NCBI GenBank assembly: GCA_044226195.1
Contig: JBGAHO010000002.1
Coordinates: 1 to 64,000 of the forward strand
Direction: 5' to 3'
Source of the DNA: RPQJ01 sp044226195
Lineage (GTDB): Bacteria; Pseudomonadota; Gammaproteobacteria; Steroidobacterales; Steroidobacteraceae
Length of the DNA: 64,000 nt
Under the pieces are notes generated by a model. It was not told the DNA's origin. It searched no databases and worked only from the letters and a program-made list of their open reading frames with translations. Below are positions 32,779 through 41,726 of this stretch, in pieces (positions within the stretch are counted from its first letter, which is position 1; the number at the start of each line of letters is the position of its first letter). Position numbers and translations under genes: made by a program.

Positions 32779-35019
32779 TCAGCGCAGCCACTTCAGCAGC
32801 AGGGCGTGCAGTTGCTCGCGCTCGACCGGCTTCGGAATGAAGTCGTTCATGCCGGCGTCGAAGCAGCGCTGGCGGTCTTCCTCGAGCACGCTGGCCGTCA
32901 TCGCCAGGATCGGCACCTTCGCGCCTTCGGGCAACGAGCGGATCGCGCGCGCGGCCGTGAGTCCGTCCATGACCGGCATGTGCACGTCCATCAGCACCAT
33001 CGCGTAGCCGCGCGGCGCCATGGCCACCGCCTGCTCGCCGTTCTCGGCCATTTCGACCGTGAGCCCCGTGTCCTTCAGCATGCCGAGCGCCACGTCGCGG
33101 TTCACGGCGTCGTCTTCCGCCAGCAGGATGCGCTGGTTGCCGTGCAGGCGGCGCAACGTGAGGGTGGCTTCCTCCTCGCGCAGTCGGATCGACGGCTCGA
33201 CGGGGCGGCCGCGCTCGAGCCACGCCGTGAACCAGAAGGTGCTGCCGACTCCCGGCTCGCTCTCCGCGCCCGCATCGCCGCCCATGAAGTTCGCGAGGCG
33301 GCGCGTGATGGCGAGTCCGAGTCCGGTGCCGCCGTGCTTGCGCATGGTCGAGGCGTCCACCTGCTGGAACGGCTGGAACAGCTCCGGCAGGCGCTCGGCG
33401 GCAATGCCGATCCCGGTGTCCTGCACCTCGATGCGCACCAGCAACCGGTCGCCCTGCTCCGCCAGCAGCCGGGCGCGCAGGGTCACCGACCCCGTCTGCG
33501 TGAACTTCACCGCATTGCCCGCGTAATTGAGCAGCGACTGGCGGATGCGCGTGGGGTCGCCACGCAGCCAGGCCGGCACGCCGACGAGTTCGACGCTCAC
33601 CTGCAGGCCCTTGCCCGCGGCCTGCTCCGAGATCAGCACGCGCACGCTGTCGAAGATTTCCGCCAGCGAAAAGTCCAGGTGCTCGAGCACGAGCTTGCCG
33701 GCCTCGACCTTCGAGAGGTCGAGGATGTCGTTGATGATCGACATCAGGTGACGACCGGCCTGGCTGATGTAGCGCAGCTGCATCCGCTGCTCGTCGTCGA
33801 GCGGCGTCGCGAGCAGCAGGTCGGTGAAGCCGAGGATGGCGTTCATCGGCGTGCGAATCTCGTGGCTCATGTTGGCGAGGAAGCTGCTCTTCGCCACGTT
33901 GGCCGACTCGGCCCGGCGCCGGGCCTCGGCGAGTTCCTCGGTGCGCTTGACGACCAGTTCCTCGAGGCGCTCCCGGTAGAGCGTGAGTTCCTGGCCGATG
34001 CGCTTCTTCTCGGTGATGTCGTCCTTGACCGCGAGGTAGTGGGTGATGCGGCCGCCGACCTGGCGGATGGGCGCGACGATCGCGAACTCGACGAACTCGC
34101 CGCCATCCTTGCGGCGGTTGATGAACTCGCCCTTCCAGGGGCGCCCCTTCTGCAACGCCTCCCACATGTCCTGGTAATTCTTCGCCGGCGTGCGCCCGGA
34201 CTGCAGGAACTTCGGATTGCGACCGATGACCTCGTCCCACGCGTACCCCGTGGTGCGCAGGAACGCGAGGTTGACGTATTCGATCTCGCCGGCGACGTTG
34301 GTGATGACGATGCTCTCCGGACTCTGCTCGACCGCCATCGAAAGCTTGCGCAGGTCTTCCTCGGCCCGCTTCCGGTTGGTGATGTCGCGCGCGACCATGA
34401 GGACGCTCGGCCGACCCTCGCCCTGCAGGCGGTAGGCCGTCACCACCGAGTCGATCAGGATGCCGTCCTTGGTGCGGAACTTGGTCTCGTAGTACTCGCA
34501 GCGCCCGGTCGCCAGCACCGCCTCCATGATTCGCTGCCGGTCGTCGGGGTCGTGCCAGATGCCGATCTCCGCGGAACTTCGGCCGACGATTTCCTCGCGA
34601 CGCCAGCCCGCGATGCGCGTGAAGCCGTTGTTCACGTCGAGGTAGGTGCCGTCCGCGATGTCCGAGATGACCATCGCGTCGGGGCTGCCGATGAACGCCG
34701 TGTGATAGCGCTCCTGGCTGGTCACGAGGTCGGACTGCACCCGCAGCTCGCGCGCGTTCGACTCCGACAGGTTGGTGAGCAGCCGGCGCACGAGTCCGTG
34801 CAGCAGCAGCGAAGTCACGGCGATGAAGAGCAGGCCCTTCAGCGTGTTCGGGTTGGTGGGGCGCCAGGCGGGGCCCGCCACCAGGAGGTCGGACACGGTG
34901 ATCCAGAGCGTCGCCACGATCGCGTACGCAAGCGTGACCTTCCCCGCACCCGCCGGAATCTTCGGATTCCGCGCGGGCGTCGGGGAGACACTGTCTCCCT
35001 GGTGACCACCCCGGTCCAT
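32779..35019 (-). CDS. membrane hybrid sensor histidine kinase (2 PAS, HisKA, HATPase, receiver)
   Basis: 746 residues. Two transmembrane helices near the N terminus (about 27-48 and 60-76) with almost no periplasmic loop, then PAS/PAC (about 103-215) and PAS/PAC (about 225-345), a coiled linker, HisKA with 'FLANMSHEIRTPMNAILGF' (H386), HATPase with 'VQDTGIGIAAERL' and 'GGTGLGLAITRRLANFMGG', and a C-terminal receiver with 'MVLMDVHMPVMDG' (D678) and the switch Lys in 'DFIPKPVEREQ'. Being hybrid, it needs a phosphotransfer protein and a second regulator, neither of which is nearby. It is convergent with the LssY_C lipoprotein gene. Confidence 0.92.
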   Translation of the reverse strand: MDRGGHQGDSVSPTPARNPKIPAGAGKVTLAYAIVATLWITVSDLLVAGPAWRPTNPNTLKGLLFIAVTSLLLHGLVRRLLTNLSESNARELRVQSDLVTSQERYHTAFIGSPDAMVISDIADGTYLDVNNGFTRIAGWRREEIVGRSSAEIGIWHDPDDRQRIMEAVLATGRCEYYETKFRTKDGILIDSVVTAYRLQGEGRPSVLMVARDITNRKRAEEDLRKLSMAVEQSPESIVITNVAGEIEYVNLAFLRTTGYAWDEVIGRNPKFLQSGRTPAKNYQDMWEALQKGRPWKGEFINRRKDGGEFVEFAIVAPIRQVGGRITHYLAVKDDITEKKRIGQELTLYRERLEELVVKRTEELAEARRRAESANVAKSSFLANMSHEIRTPMNAILGFTDLLLATPLDDEQRMQLRYISQAGRHLMSIINDILDLSKVEAGKLVLEHLDFSLAEIFDSVRVLISEQAAGKGLQVSVELVGVPAWLRGDPTRIRQSLLNYAGNAVKFTQTGSVTLRARLLAEQGDRLLVRIEVQDTGIGIAAERLPELFQPFQQVDASTMRKHGGTGLGLAITRRLANFMGGDAGAESEPGVGSTFWFTAWLERGRPVEPSIRLREEEATLTLRRLHGNQRILLAEDDAVNRDVALGMLKDTGLTVEMAENGEQAVAMAPRGYAMVLMDVHMPVMDGLTAARAIRSLPEGAKVPILAMTASVLEEDRQRCFDAGMNDFIPKPVEREQLHALLLKWLR

Positions 35020-35083
35020 GGAAAGACCTTTATTACGAGCAGCGGGGGACGGTCAACGTAGGGTTTCCCACTGCACGGTTTTG

Positions 35084-35929
35084 ATGCACGGGACCGTGAA
35101 CCAGTCGGAATTGGACTCGCCCGGAGGCTGTGCCACAGTAGCGCCCATTGGCAGGCCGGGAGACGATCCGTTGCGAGCCCAGGAAACCACGCCGGCCGTG
35201 AAGGTTCCGGAGGTCACGCTACTCTTCTGGCTGGTCAAGATCGCGGCGACCACGCTCGGCGAAACCGCGGGCGACGCGGTCTCGATGTCGATGGGCCTCG
35301 GATACCTGGCGGCGACGGGCGTCTTCTCCATTCTGCTGGTCGGGGCGGTGGGTGCCCAGATCCGGGCCCGGCACTTCAATCCGTGGCTCTACTGGCTGGC
35401 GATCATCGCCACGACCACGGTCGGCACGACGCTGGCGGACCTTGCCGACCGTTCCCTTGGCATCGGGTATCCGGGGGGTTCGCTGCTGCTGCTGGGCCTG
35501 TTGCTGGCGTCGCTGTTCGCGTGGCACCGCACGCTCGGCACCGTGGCGATCGATTCCGTGCAGGGCGGCCGGGCCGAGGTCTTCTATTGGGTGACCATCC
35601 TCTTCTCCCAGACCCTCGGCACCGCGCTCGGGGACTGGACCGCCGACAGCGCCGGCCTCGGCTACAGCGGCGGCATCGCGGTGTTCGTCGTGCTGCTGGC
35701 GGCGGTCTGGGCGGCGTACCGCTGGTCGACGCTCTCGCACACGGTGCTGTTCTGGGCCGCGTTCGTGCTCACGCGGCCGCTCGGCGCGGTAGTCGGCGAT
35801 TTCCTCGACAAGCCGCACGCGCAGGGCGGGCTGGACCTGAGCCGCTACGGCGCTTCGGGCGCCCTGCTGCTTTTCATTCTCATCTGCGTCGCGGTGTTCC
35901 CGCAGCGCGCCGCCCGCTCCGCGCACTGA
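35084..35929 (+). CDS. COG4705-type membrane protein with four internal repeats
   Basis: 281 residues if the ATG at 35084 is used; the start is uncertain and may be a later TTG near 35170. Eight hydrophobic helices fall into four repeats of about 50-60 residues, each opening with a T/R-x-x-G-x-x-x-x-D motif: 'TTLGETAGDAVSMSMGLGY', 'TTVGTTLADLADRSLGIGY', 'QTLGTALGDWTADSAGLGY', 'RPLGAVVGDFLDKPHAQGG'. The conserved Gly-Asp in each repeat, placed within membrane helices, suggests a transport or ion-binding path. COG4705 is an uncharacterised membrane-anchored family. Monocistronic, followed by a double hairpin. Confidence 0.82.
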   Translation: MHGTVNQSELDSPGGCATVAPIGRPGDDPLRAQETTPAVKVPEVTLLFWLVKIAATTLGETAGDAVSMSMGLGYLAATGVFSILLVGAVGAQIRARHFNPWLYWLAIIATTTVGTTLADLADRSLGIGYPGGSLLLLGLLLASLFAWHRTLGTVAIDSVQGGRAEVFYWVTILFSQTLGTALGDWTADSAGLGYSGGIAVFVVLLAAVWAAYRWSTLSHTVLFWAAFVLTRPLGAVVGDFLDKPHAQGGLDLSRYGASGALLLFILICVAVFPQRAARSAH

Positions 35930-35932
35930 TCG

Positions 35933-35964
35933 TCCGCCGCCGGCGGATCCGCACAAGCGCGGAT
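35933..35964 (+). terminator. two adjacent hairpins after the COG4705 gene
   Basis: TCCGCC-gcc-GGCGGA (35933-35947) is followed by ATCCGC-acaagc-GCGGAT (35947-35964); they share one base, so both can nearly form together. Position 4 bp after the stop codon suggests transcription termination, although only a short AT patch (TTAA) follows. Confidence 0.45.
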
Positions 35965-36078
35965 TAAGCCTCCGTGCATCTGGGCGGAGCATAGTGACCT
36001 CCATCGTTCGACGGCCGCTGCCGCCACCGCGTGGCTGCACTGCGGCTGCGCTGCCCTTCGTCGCTAGAGGTCGTATCC

Positions 36079-37119
36079 ATGCGAACGTCATCGGTATCCG
36101 CTCTGTTCCTGTCCGCCGCTCTCGGCGCCACGCTGTCCGCTTCGGCCGCCACGAGTCCGTGGCAACCGCTGCCGGACACCGCCCCGGCCCCGGCCGACAA
36201 TCCAACGACACCGGCCAAGGTCGAGCTCGGCAAGATGCTGTACTTCGATCCGCGCCTCTCCTCGACCGGTACCGTGTCGTGCTTCTCGTGCCACAACGTG
36301 ATGGAGGGCGGCGACGACCATCGCCCGACGTCGATCGGCGTGCACGGCCACGTCGGCGGACGCAATGCGCCGACCGTGTGGAATGCCGCGTTCCTCTCGA
36401 GCCAGTTCTGGGACGGGCGGGCCGCGAGTCTCGAGGACCAGGCCAAGGGGCCGCCTGCCAACCCGATCGAGATGGGCATGCCGAACCTCGACGCCGTTGC
36501 CGGTCGCATCCGCGGCATTCCAGGCTACGCGCCGTACTTCGCGAAGGCGTTCGGCGCTGGCGACACCGTGACGCTCGACAACGCCGCAAAAGCCATCGCC
36601 GCCTATGAGCGCACGCTCATCACTCCGAACAGCGCGTACGACCGCTACGCGAAGGGCGACACGAAAGCGCTGAGCGCGCAACAGGTGCGCGGACTCAACA
36701 CGTTCGCCGAAGTCGGCTGCACGGGCTGCCACCAGGGCCCGACGTTCGCCGGCCCCGCGCTGCCGGCCGGCACGGGCTTCTTCATGAAGTTCCCGACCTA
36801 TCCCGACAGTCCGTACGTCGGCAAGTACGACCTGGCGAGCGACACGGGTCGCGCCTCGGCGACGAAGAACGACGCGGACCGCAATCTCTGGCGCGTCCCC
36901 TCGCTGCGCAACCTCGTGTACACCGCGCCCTATTTCCACAACGGGCAGGTGCACACGATCGACGAAGCGGTGCGCGTGATGGCCTCGACGCAGCTGAACC
37001 GGACGCTCGAACCGGCCCAGGTCGCCGACATCGCCGCGTTCCTCGACAGCCTCACGGGGCCGTTCCCGGACCAGCAGATGCCGCGGCTGCCGCCGACGCC
37101 GGGCGACCTGATCGACTGA
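36079..37119 (+). CDS. periplasmic diheme cytochrome c peroxidase
   Basis: 346 residues with a signal peptide ending ASA-A (about residue 24). Two c-type heme motifs: 'TVSCFSCHNV' (C68, C71, H72) and 'VGCTGCHQG' (C214, C217, H218). Conserved segments such as 'KVELGKMLYFDPRLSSTG', 'WDGRAASLEDQAKGP' and 'VPSLRNLVYTAPYFHNGQVH' match bacterial diheme peroxidases (CcpA/MauG superfamily). It would reduce hydrogen peroxide in the periplasm with electrons from a small cytochrome or azurin. The gene after it is a TetR regulator 53 bp downstream on the same strand, which may or may not control it. Confidence 0.93.
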   Translation: MRTSSVSALFLSAALGATLSASAATSPWQPLPDTAPAPADNPTTPAKVELGKMLYFDPRLSSTGTVSCFSCHNVMEGGDDHRPTSIGVHGHVGGRNAPTVWNAAFLSSQFWDGRAASLEDQAKGPPANPIEMGMPNLDAVAGRIRGIPGYAPYFAKAFGAGDTVTLDNAAKAIAAYERTLITPNSAYDRYAKGDTKALSAQQVRGLNTFAEVGCTGCHQGPTFAGPALPAGTGFFMKFPTYPDSPYVGKYDLASDTGRASATKNDADRNLWRVPSLRNLVYTAPYFHNGQVHTIDEAVRVMASTQLNRTLEPAQVADIAAFLDSLTGPFPDQQMPRLPPTPGDLID

Positions 37120-37172
37120 GGGCGAGTCGAGTAAGATGCGTGGTCGCACGACGGGCCACGCATTCTCGAACC

Positions 37173-37838
37173 ATGGCGAAACGACCGGCAGCAGGCACGA
37201 GCGCAGGCGGCGGCCACCGCACTCGTGTCGGTCGTGAACGACGCGCGCGCATGCGCGCGCACATCGTCGAGACCGCGCGCAAGGTGTTCGCGGACAAGGG
37301 GCCCGACGCCCCGGTCATCAACGATTTCATCACCGCGGCCGGGGTGGCCCGCGGCACCTTCTACAATTACTTCCGGGCGACGGACGAACTGCTCGCCGCC
37401 GTGACGGCGTCGATGGAAGACGGCCTCATGCTGTCGATCGAGAGTGGCATGGCCGACCTCACCGATCCGGTCGACCGGCTCTGCATGGGTCCGCGGCTGT
37501 GGCTGCGCTGGAGCCAGGCCGACAAGGTCCTGTGCGCCTTCATCGTGCGCAGCCGCTTCCGCAGCAACCTGGTCGAGACGCTGCTCTCCATCGACCTGAA
37601 GGCGGGCCACCGCGCCGGGCTGTTCAAGTTCCGGCGCGTCGAAGTGGCGCGCGACCTCGTCGTCGGCACGGTGCTCGAGGCGATGCACCGCATGCTCACC
37701 ACGCGCGCACCGCGCACGCTGCCCGACGACGTGTCGCGGCAGATCCTGCAGGGCCTCGGCGTGAGCGCGGAGCGGATCGAACGCAGCCTCGCGCGCCCGA
37801 TCCCTCCGCTCGCCGCACTGCCCCGGCCGCGGCGCTAG
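37173..37838 (+). CDS. TetR-family transcriptional regulator
   Basis: 221 residues. After a basic, Gly-rich N-terminal extension, the DNA-binding domain is 'ARMRAHIVETARKVFADKGP' and 'INDFITAAGVARGTFYNYF', the usual TetR helix-turn-helix, followed by 'RATDELLAAV'. The C-terminal ligand and dimer domain is unassigned. It lies 53 bp after the cytochrome c peroxidase gene and its stop codon overlaps that of the convergent sulfatase gene (shared CTAG, 37835-37838). Its target genes are not evident from sequence. Confidence 0.88.
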   Translation: MAKRPAAGTSAGGGHRTRVGRERRARMRAHIVETARKVFADKGPDAPVINDFITAAGVARGTFYNYFRATDELLAAVTASMEDGLMLSIESGMADLTDPVDRLCMGPRLWLRWSQADKVLCAFIVRSRFRSNLVETLLSIDLKAGHRAGLFKFRRVEVARDLVVGTVLEAMHRMLTTRAPRTLPDDVSRQILQGLGVSAERIERSLARPIPPLAALPRPRR

Positions 37839-39634
37839 GGCGCCATCGTCTCCGGGGTGACTTCCCAGCCGGCCTCGATGCCGCCTGGCAGCATCTGGCC
37901 GCGATCCTCGCCCACCTCGGTGTCGATCAGGCGATTGAGCTTGTCGTTCATCGCCATCAGCAGGTCGCGGTTCGCACCCTTCTTCATGGCGAGGTTGGTC
38001 ATCTCGAGCGGATCGGCCTGCGTGTCGAACAGCTCGACGTCGTTGACCTTGTAGATCTGCTCGAGGGTCGTCGGCCGGTTGTGCTCCTTCGGCGCGAAGT
38101 AGCGCGAGTACACGTAGCGGCCGTCGTAGACCGAGCGCACCGCGCCCCGCTTGCGCAGGTCGGGCACCATGCCGGCGTCCTTCAGCTTCTTCGGATCGCC
38201 GCCCTGCTGGATGTAGGCCACCGCCTTCAGCAGGTAGTCGCCGTCGAGGTAGGCGAACATGTTGTAGTTGAAGAGCGCCGCGTCGCGTACGGCGTTGACG
38301 CCGGCCGCCGATGGGCTGGCGAGCAGGCCCGAGAAGTCCTTGCCCGGCAGGCCGCGGGTGATCTCGGCACGCTTCTCGGCCGTGGCGCCGGTCAGTGCGA
38401 CGAGGGTCGGGGCCATGTCGACGTGCGTGGTCAGCGCGTCGCAGCGGCCGCCGCCGGCGTACGCCGGGTGGCTGATGATGAGCGGCACGTTGTTCTGCTC
38501 GCGGTAGGCCACGGCGCCCTTCGCGTGCAGCTGGTGCGCGCCGTCCATGTCGCCGTGGTCGGCCGTGAACACGATGATCGTCTTGTCGGTCAGGCCCGCC
38601 GCGTCGAGCTCGGCCAGCACGGTGGCCATGTTGCGGTCGGCATCGCGCATGCAGTTGAGATAGTAGTTGTGGCGACGGCGCCAGCGCGCCGGCTCGTTCG
38701 GGATGTTGCCGACCAGCGCATCGTGCGAGAGCAGGAAGTCGCGGTGGGCCGGCGGGCGACCCGGCGCATCGAGCGCCTGGTCGTGGCTGCGCGGCAGGTC
38801 GAACTCCCATTGCGCGGCGTACAGCGGATCGACCGGATCACGCGCGACGTGCGTGAGACCGCGCACGGACTGCACCGCAGTGCCCGGCGCGTCGGTGTCG
38901 TAGAACATGACGTCGTGCGGGTTCACGAGATTGACCGCGAGGAACCACGGCTTCTGCTCCGCCGCGAGCTCGCGCCCCCGGCCGCGCAGCCAGCTGCCGG
39001 CCATCGCGGCCGTGATGCCGTCGTGCCGGTAGCCGCCCTGCGTGTGGGCGATGATGTCGCCGATGCCGACGTAATCGGAGAAGCCGTAGGCCTCCATCTC
39101 CTCGGTGAAGATCTTGGTCGGACTGCCGAGCTTGTTGACCGTCTCGAATTCCTTGGTCAGGTGCCACTTGCCCTTGTAGGCCGTGTAGTACCCGGCGTCG
39201 CGCAGCATGTCGCCGACCGTGCGGACGTCGGTCGACAGGCTCTGGATCCACGGGAAGTTCGTGTTGTCGAACATCTTCGTGTGCTGGATGTGCTGGCCGG
39301 TGTAGAGCACCGAGCGCGACGGCGTGCACACGCAGGAGTTGATGGTGTGCCGCGTGAACGTGGTGCCGCGTTGCATCAGGCGCTCGTGCGCGGGCAGCGC
39401 GAAGCCCGCCGGCAGTTCGCCCGGGCGGAAGAAGCGCTCCTGGTCCACGAGGATGAAGAGGATGTTCCAGCCCCCCGGCGGCGGGCTTGCGGCCAGCGCG
39501 GCTGGCGTTGCGGTCCCGGTCGGGCTGCTCGCCGCGGCCGTCTCGCCGGCAAGGCCCATGGCGGCCACGCCCGCGCCCGCAGCGCGCAGGAACTCGCGGC
39601 GCGTCACGCCCGCGCCCGTCTTCGTCTCATTCAT
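37835..39634 (-). CDS. exported sulfatase (type I, formylglycine-dependent; choline-sulfatase/phosphonate monoester hydrolase-like)
   Basis: 599 residues with a twin-arginine-like signal ('TRREFLRAAGAGVAAMGLAG'). The catalytic signature is C-x-P-S-R in 'SCVCTPSRSVLYTGQHI' (C103), the Cys that a formylglycine-generating enzyme converts. The first metal ligand is in 'ILFILVDQERFFRP'; 'VVFTADHGDMDGAHQLHAKG' provides the later D-H metal pair. The D-Q rather than D-D in the first motif is shared with phosphonate monoester hydrolases, so a sulfate or phosphate diester substrate is open. A Tat signal implies folding before export, as needed for formylglycine formation in the cytosol. Good ribosome site AAGGGG upstream. 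Confidence 0.9.
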   Translation of the reverse strand: MNETKTGAGVTRREFLRAAGAGVAAMGLAGETAAASSPTGTATPAALAASPPPGGWNILFILVDQERFFRPGELPAGFALPAHERLMQRGTTFTRHTINSCVCTPSRSVLYTGQHIQHTKMFDNTNFPWIQSLSTDVRTVGDMLRDAGYYTAYKGKWHLTKEFETVNKLGSPTKIFTEEMEAYGFSDYVGIGDIIAHTQGGYRHDGITAAMAGSWLRGRGRELAAEQKPWFLAVNLVNPHDVMFYDTDAPGTAVQSVRGLTHVARDPVDPLYAAQWEFDLPRSHDQALDAPGRPPAHRDFLLSHDALVGNIPNEPARWRRRHNYYLNCMRDADRNMATVLAELDAAGLTDKTIIVFTADHGDMDGAHQLHAKGAVAYREQNNVPLIISHPAYAGGGRCDALTTHVDMAPTLVALTGATAEKRAEITRGLPGKDFSGLLASPSAAGVNAVRDAALFNYNMFAYLDGDYLLKAVAYIQQGGDPKKLKDAGMVPDLRKRGAVRSVYDGRYVYSRYFAPKEHNRPTTLEQIYKVNDVELFDTQADPLEMTNLAMKKGANRDLLMAMNDKLNRLIDTEVGEDRGQMLPGGIEAGWEVTPETMAP

Positions 39635-39737
39635 GTTGGCAACCCCTTCGATAGGCAGTCAATGGCGGTCATCTTGACACTTTTGACCAAGATGAACCAG
39701 ACTCGTTCGCATCCGCGGCTTTTTTTTTGGAGTCGAC

Positions 39738-40397
39738 ATGATGCGCCAGCTCCCGCTCGCCGTGCTATCCCTCGTCGCGATGGCCGCCCCGCTGTACGCG
39801 GCCGACGCGCCGAAGACCTGGGAAGGCCTCGAGCAGCGCCCGGTCAAGGGCCTCGACCTCGTGTACGTGCGCCCGGGCGCGCAACTGCAGGGTTACAAGA
39901 GCATCCTGATCGACACCCCGGTCGAAGTCGCGTTCGACCGCAACTGGGACCCGAACGAGGGCGTGCGCAGCACCACGCGCCGCATGTCCGCGTCCGACAT
40001 CCAGACGATCAAGACCGAGATGGCGGCTGAATTCCGCAAGGTCTTCGGCGAGGAACTGGCCAAGGGCGGTTATGCGCTGGTCGACCAGGTCCGGGACGAT
40101 ACCCTGCGCCTGCACGCGCAGATCGCCAACGTGTTCATCAATGCGCCCGACCGGATGGAGCCCGGCCGCGTGACCTCGTATACGATGGAATCGGGCCGCG
40201 CCACGCTCGAGCTCGAACTGCGCGACGGTGCGACCGGCCAGCTGCTGGCCCGCGTGGTCGACGAGAAGACGGCGCCGCGCAGCGGCACGCTGCAGGTCAC
40301 GAACTCGGTCACGAACTCGGCCGACTTCCGCCGGGCAGTCCGCAGCTGGGCCAATCGTCTCGTGAAGGAACTCGACTCGCTGAACGGCAAACCATGA
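39738..40397 (+). CDS. DUF3313-family exported protein
   Basis: 219 residues with a signal peptide (MMRQLPLAVLSLVAMAAPLY, cut near AA-D). The sequence fits DUF3313, a family of periplasmic or outer-membrane-attached proteins found in proteobacteria: 'YVRPGAQLQGYKSILIDTP', 'VEVAFDRNWDPNEG', 'ESGRATLELELRDGATGQLL'. No lipobox here, unlike many members. The coding sequence contains a perfect 12-bp tandem duplication (40296-40319) giving VTNSVTNS. A run of nine T (39720-39728) precedes the ribosome binding region. Function unknown. Confidence 0.8.
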   Translation: MMRQLPLAVLSLVAMAAPLYAADAPKTWEGLEQRPVKGLDLVYVRPGAQLQGYKSILIDTPVEVAFDRNWDPNEGVRSTTRRMSASDIQTIKTEMAAEFRKVFGEELAKGGYALVDQVRDDTLRLHAQIANVFINAPDRMEPGRVTSYTMESGRATLELELRDGATGQLLARVVDEKTAPRSGTLQVTNSVTNSADFRRAVRSWANRLVKELDSLNGKP

Positions 40398-40412
40398 CCC
40401 CGGGCGGGCGGA

Positions 40413-41544
40413 TCACGCTCGCTCGAAGCAGGCGACCGTCTCGACGTGCCCCGTATAGGGCATCAGGTTGAACGCCTGCAGTCGCACCAGTCGCTGCCGA
40501 CCGGCCCCGGTCAGCCGGGCGATGTCGGCGCGCAGTGAATCGAGGCTGCAGCTGACGTAGATCAGCCGGGCCGGTGGCGCCGCGGCGAGACGACGCACCA
40601 GCGCCGCATCCAGCCCCTTGCGCGGCGGGTCGACGATCACCACGTCGGCGCCGTCCGCGGACTCGCCACACTCGCCGGCCGGCCCGGGCACCACCTCGAC
40701 CTGCGTCCGCTGCTCGGGCGTCAATGCCTCGATGCCGAGCGCCAGTCCCTCGAGCGAGGCCGGGCTCACCTCGTTGAGACGCAGCCCACTCGTCCGCCCG
40801 ACGATCGACAGTCCGATCGCCCCGACGCCGGCGTAGAACTCGGTGACCCGGGAGCCCGCCGGCACCTGCTCGCGCACGTAGTCGACGATTCGTCCGGCGA
40901 CCTCGAGGTTGTTCTGGCCGAACGCACCCGGCGGATAGTGGATGGGACCGCCGCCGAAATGCTCGACGACCGCCGGCTCGCCACACCAGCGCACGAACTC
41001 GCGGCCGAGGATCGCGTTGGTCCGCTCGCACTGCGCATTGAAGTGCAGGCTGTGCAGCGCCGGGCCGAGCGAGTCGCGCAGTTGCTCGAAGCACCGCGCG
41101 AGCGGATCGAGCGTCGCGCTGTTCGCCACCAGGACGACCTGCGCACGCTGCGTCGCGCGCTCGACGACCACCTGCAGGNNNNNNNNNGATCGACAGGCCG
41201 GTATCGATCAGGGCCTGGCGCAGGTCCGCGGCCACGCGATTGACCAGGGGATGGTGGACCCGGCACTCCGGTATCGCGACCACGCGATGGCTGCCGGACT
41301 GGAACATGCCGACCTTCGGCGCGCCGGCGCGGCCGCGGATCGCCAGCCGCGCCCGCAGCCGGAAACCCTGCCCCGTGCCGTCGACCTCGCCGACCCCGGG
41401 CAGTCCGTGCGCCGCCGCCAGTGCCGCGAGGGCGGCACGAGCCTCGGGCGCGATGCCGGGCTCGCCATAGCGCGGGCATCCCGGACAGGGGGGACGGTGC
41501 GGACAGGGGGGTAGGCTGGAATCGGCAGGCGATGCGGCGGACAT
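40413..41544 (-). CDS. class I SAM-dependent RNA methyltransferase of the TrmA/RlmC/RlmD (RumA) family, interrupted by an assembly gap
   Basis: The N-terminal part (start ATG 41544) has the iron-sulfur cysteines 'CPHRPPCPGCP'. The C-terminal part has the SAM motif 'FYAGVGAIGLSI', 'DVVIVDPPRKGLDAALV' and the catalytic Cys in 'LIYVSCSLDSLRADI', with 'HFNAQCERTNAILG' before them. These mark uracil-5 methyltransferases of rRNA or tRNA. Nine N at 41179-41187 separate the two parts, which lie in different frames as printed; the true gap must leave a remainder of 2 on division by 3. Family alignment suggests around ten residues are missing. This is an assembly artefact, not evidence of a broken gene. 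Confidence 0.85.
41179..41187. other. assembly gap of nine N
   Basis: Nine unknown bases within the RNA methyltransferase gene. The flanking reading frames do not agree with a gap of this length, so the true size differs. Confidence 0.99.
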
Positions 41545-41642
41545 GGCGGTCGGGAGGGTACCGCAGGCCGGCCGATGACCCCACCCCGACGCCCCCGCGG
41601 CGTCAAGTTTTCATAACGTCATAGCGACTGGACAGTGCGCGA

Positions 41643-41685
41643 TGGGCCGGGGATAGTGGCCATCCCTGCCACCCGCCCCGGCCCA
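41643..41685 (+). other. two-tier hairpin in the leader of bphO-bphP
   Basis: A 10-bp outer stem, TGGGCCGGGG (41643-41652) with CCCCGGCCCA (41676-41685), encloses a 5-bp inner stem, GTGGC (41656-41660) with GCCAC (41668-41672). The two are joined by a symmetrical 3/3 internal loop and capped by a 7-nt loop. The structure ends 41 bp before the bphO start. It could be a leader RNA element, an attenuator or a DNA-level inverted repeat. Confidence 0.6.
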
Positions 41686-41726
41686 CTGGCCCGCGGGCGT
41701 TCCCCGCTGCGAGACGCGCTGCCGCC

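Noticed and set aside
39720..39729. T-run as intrinsic terminator
   Set aside because: No stable stem precedes it; it lies just upstream of the DUF3313 ribosome binding region.
37499..40030. 843-codon open frame antisense to the sulfatase
   Set aside because: No recognisable domain; the sulfatase with a complete C-x-P-S-R motif lies opposite.
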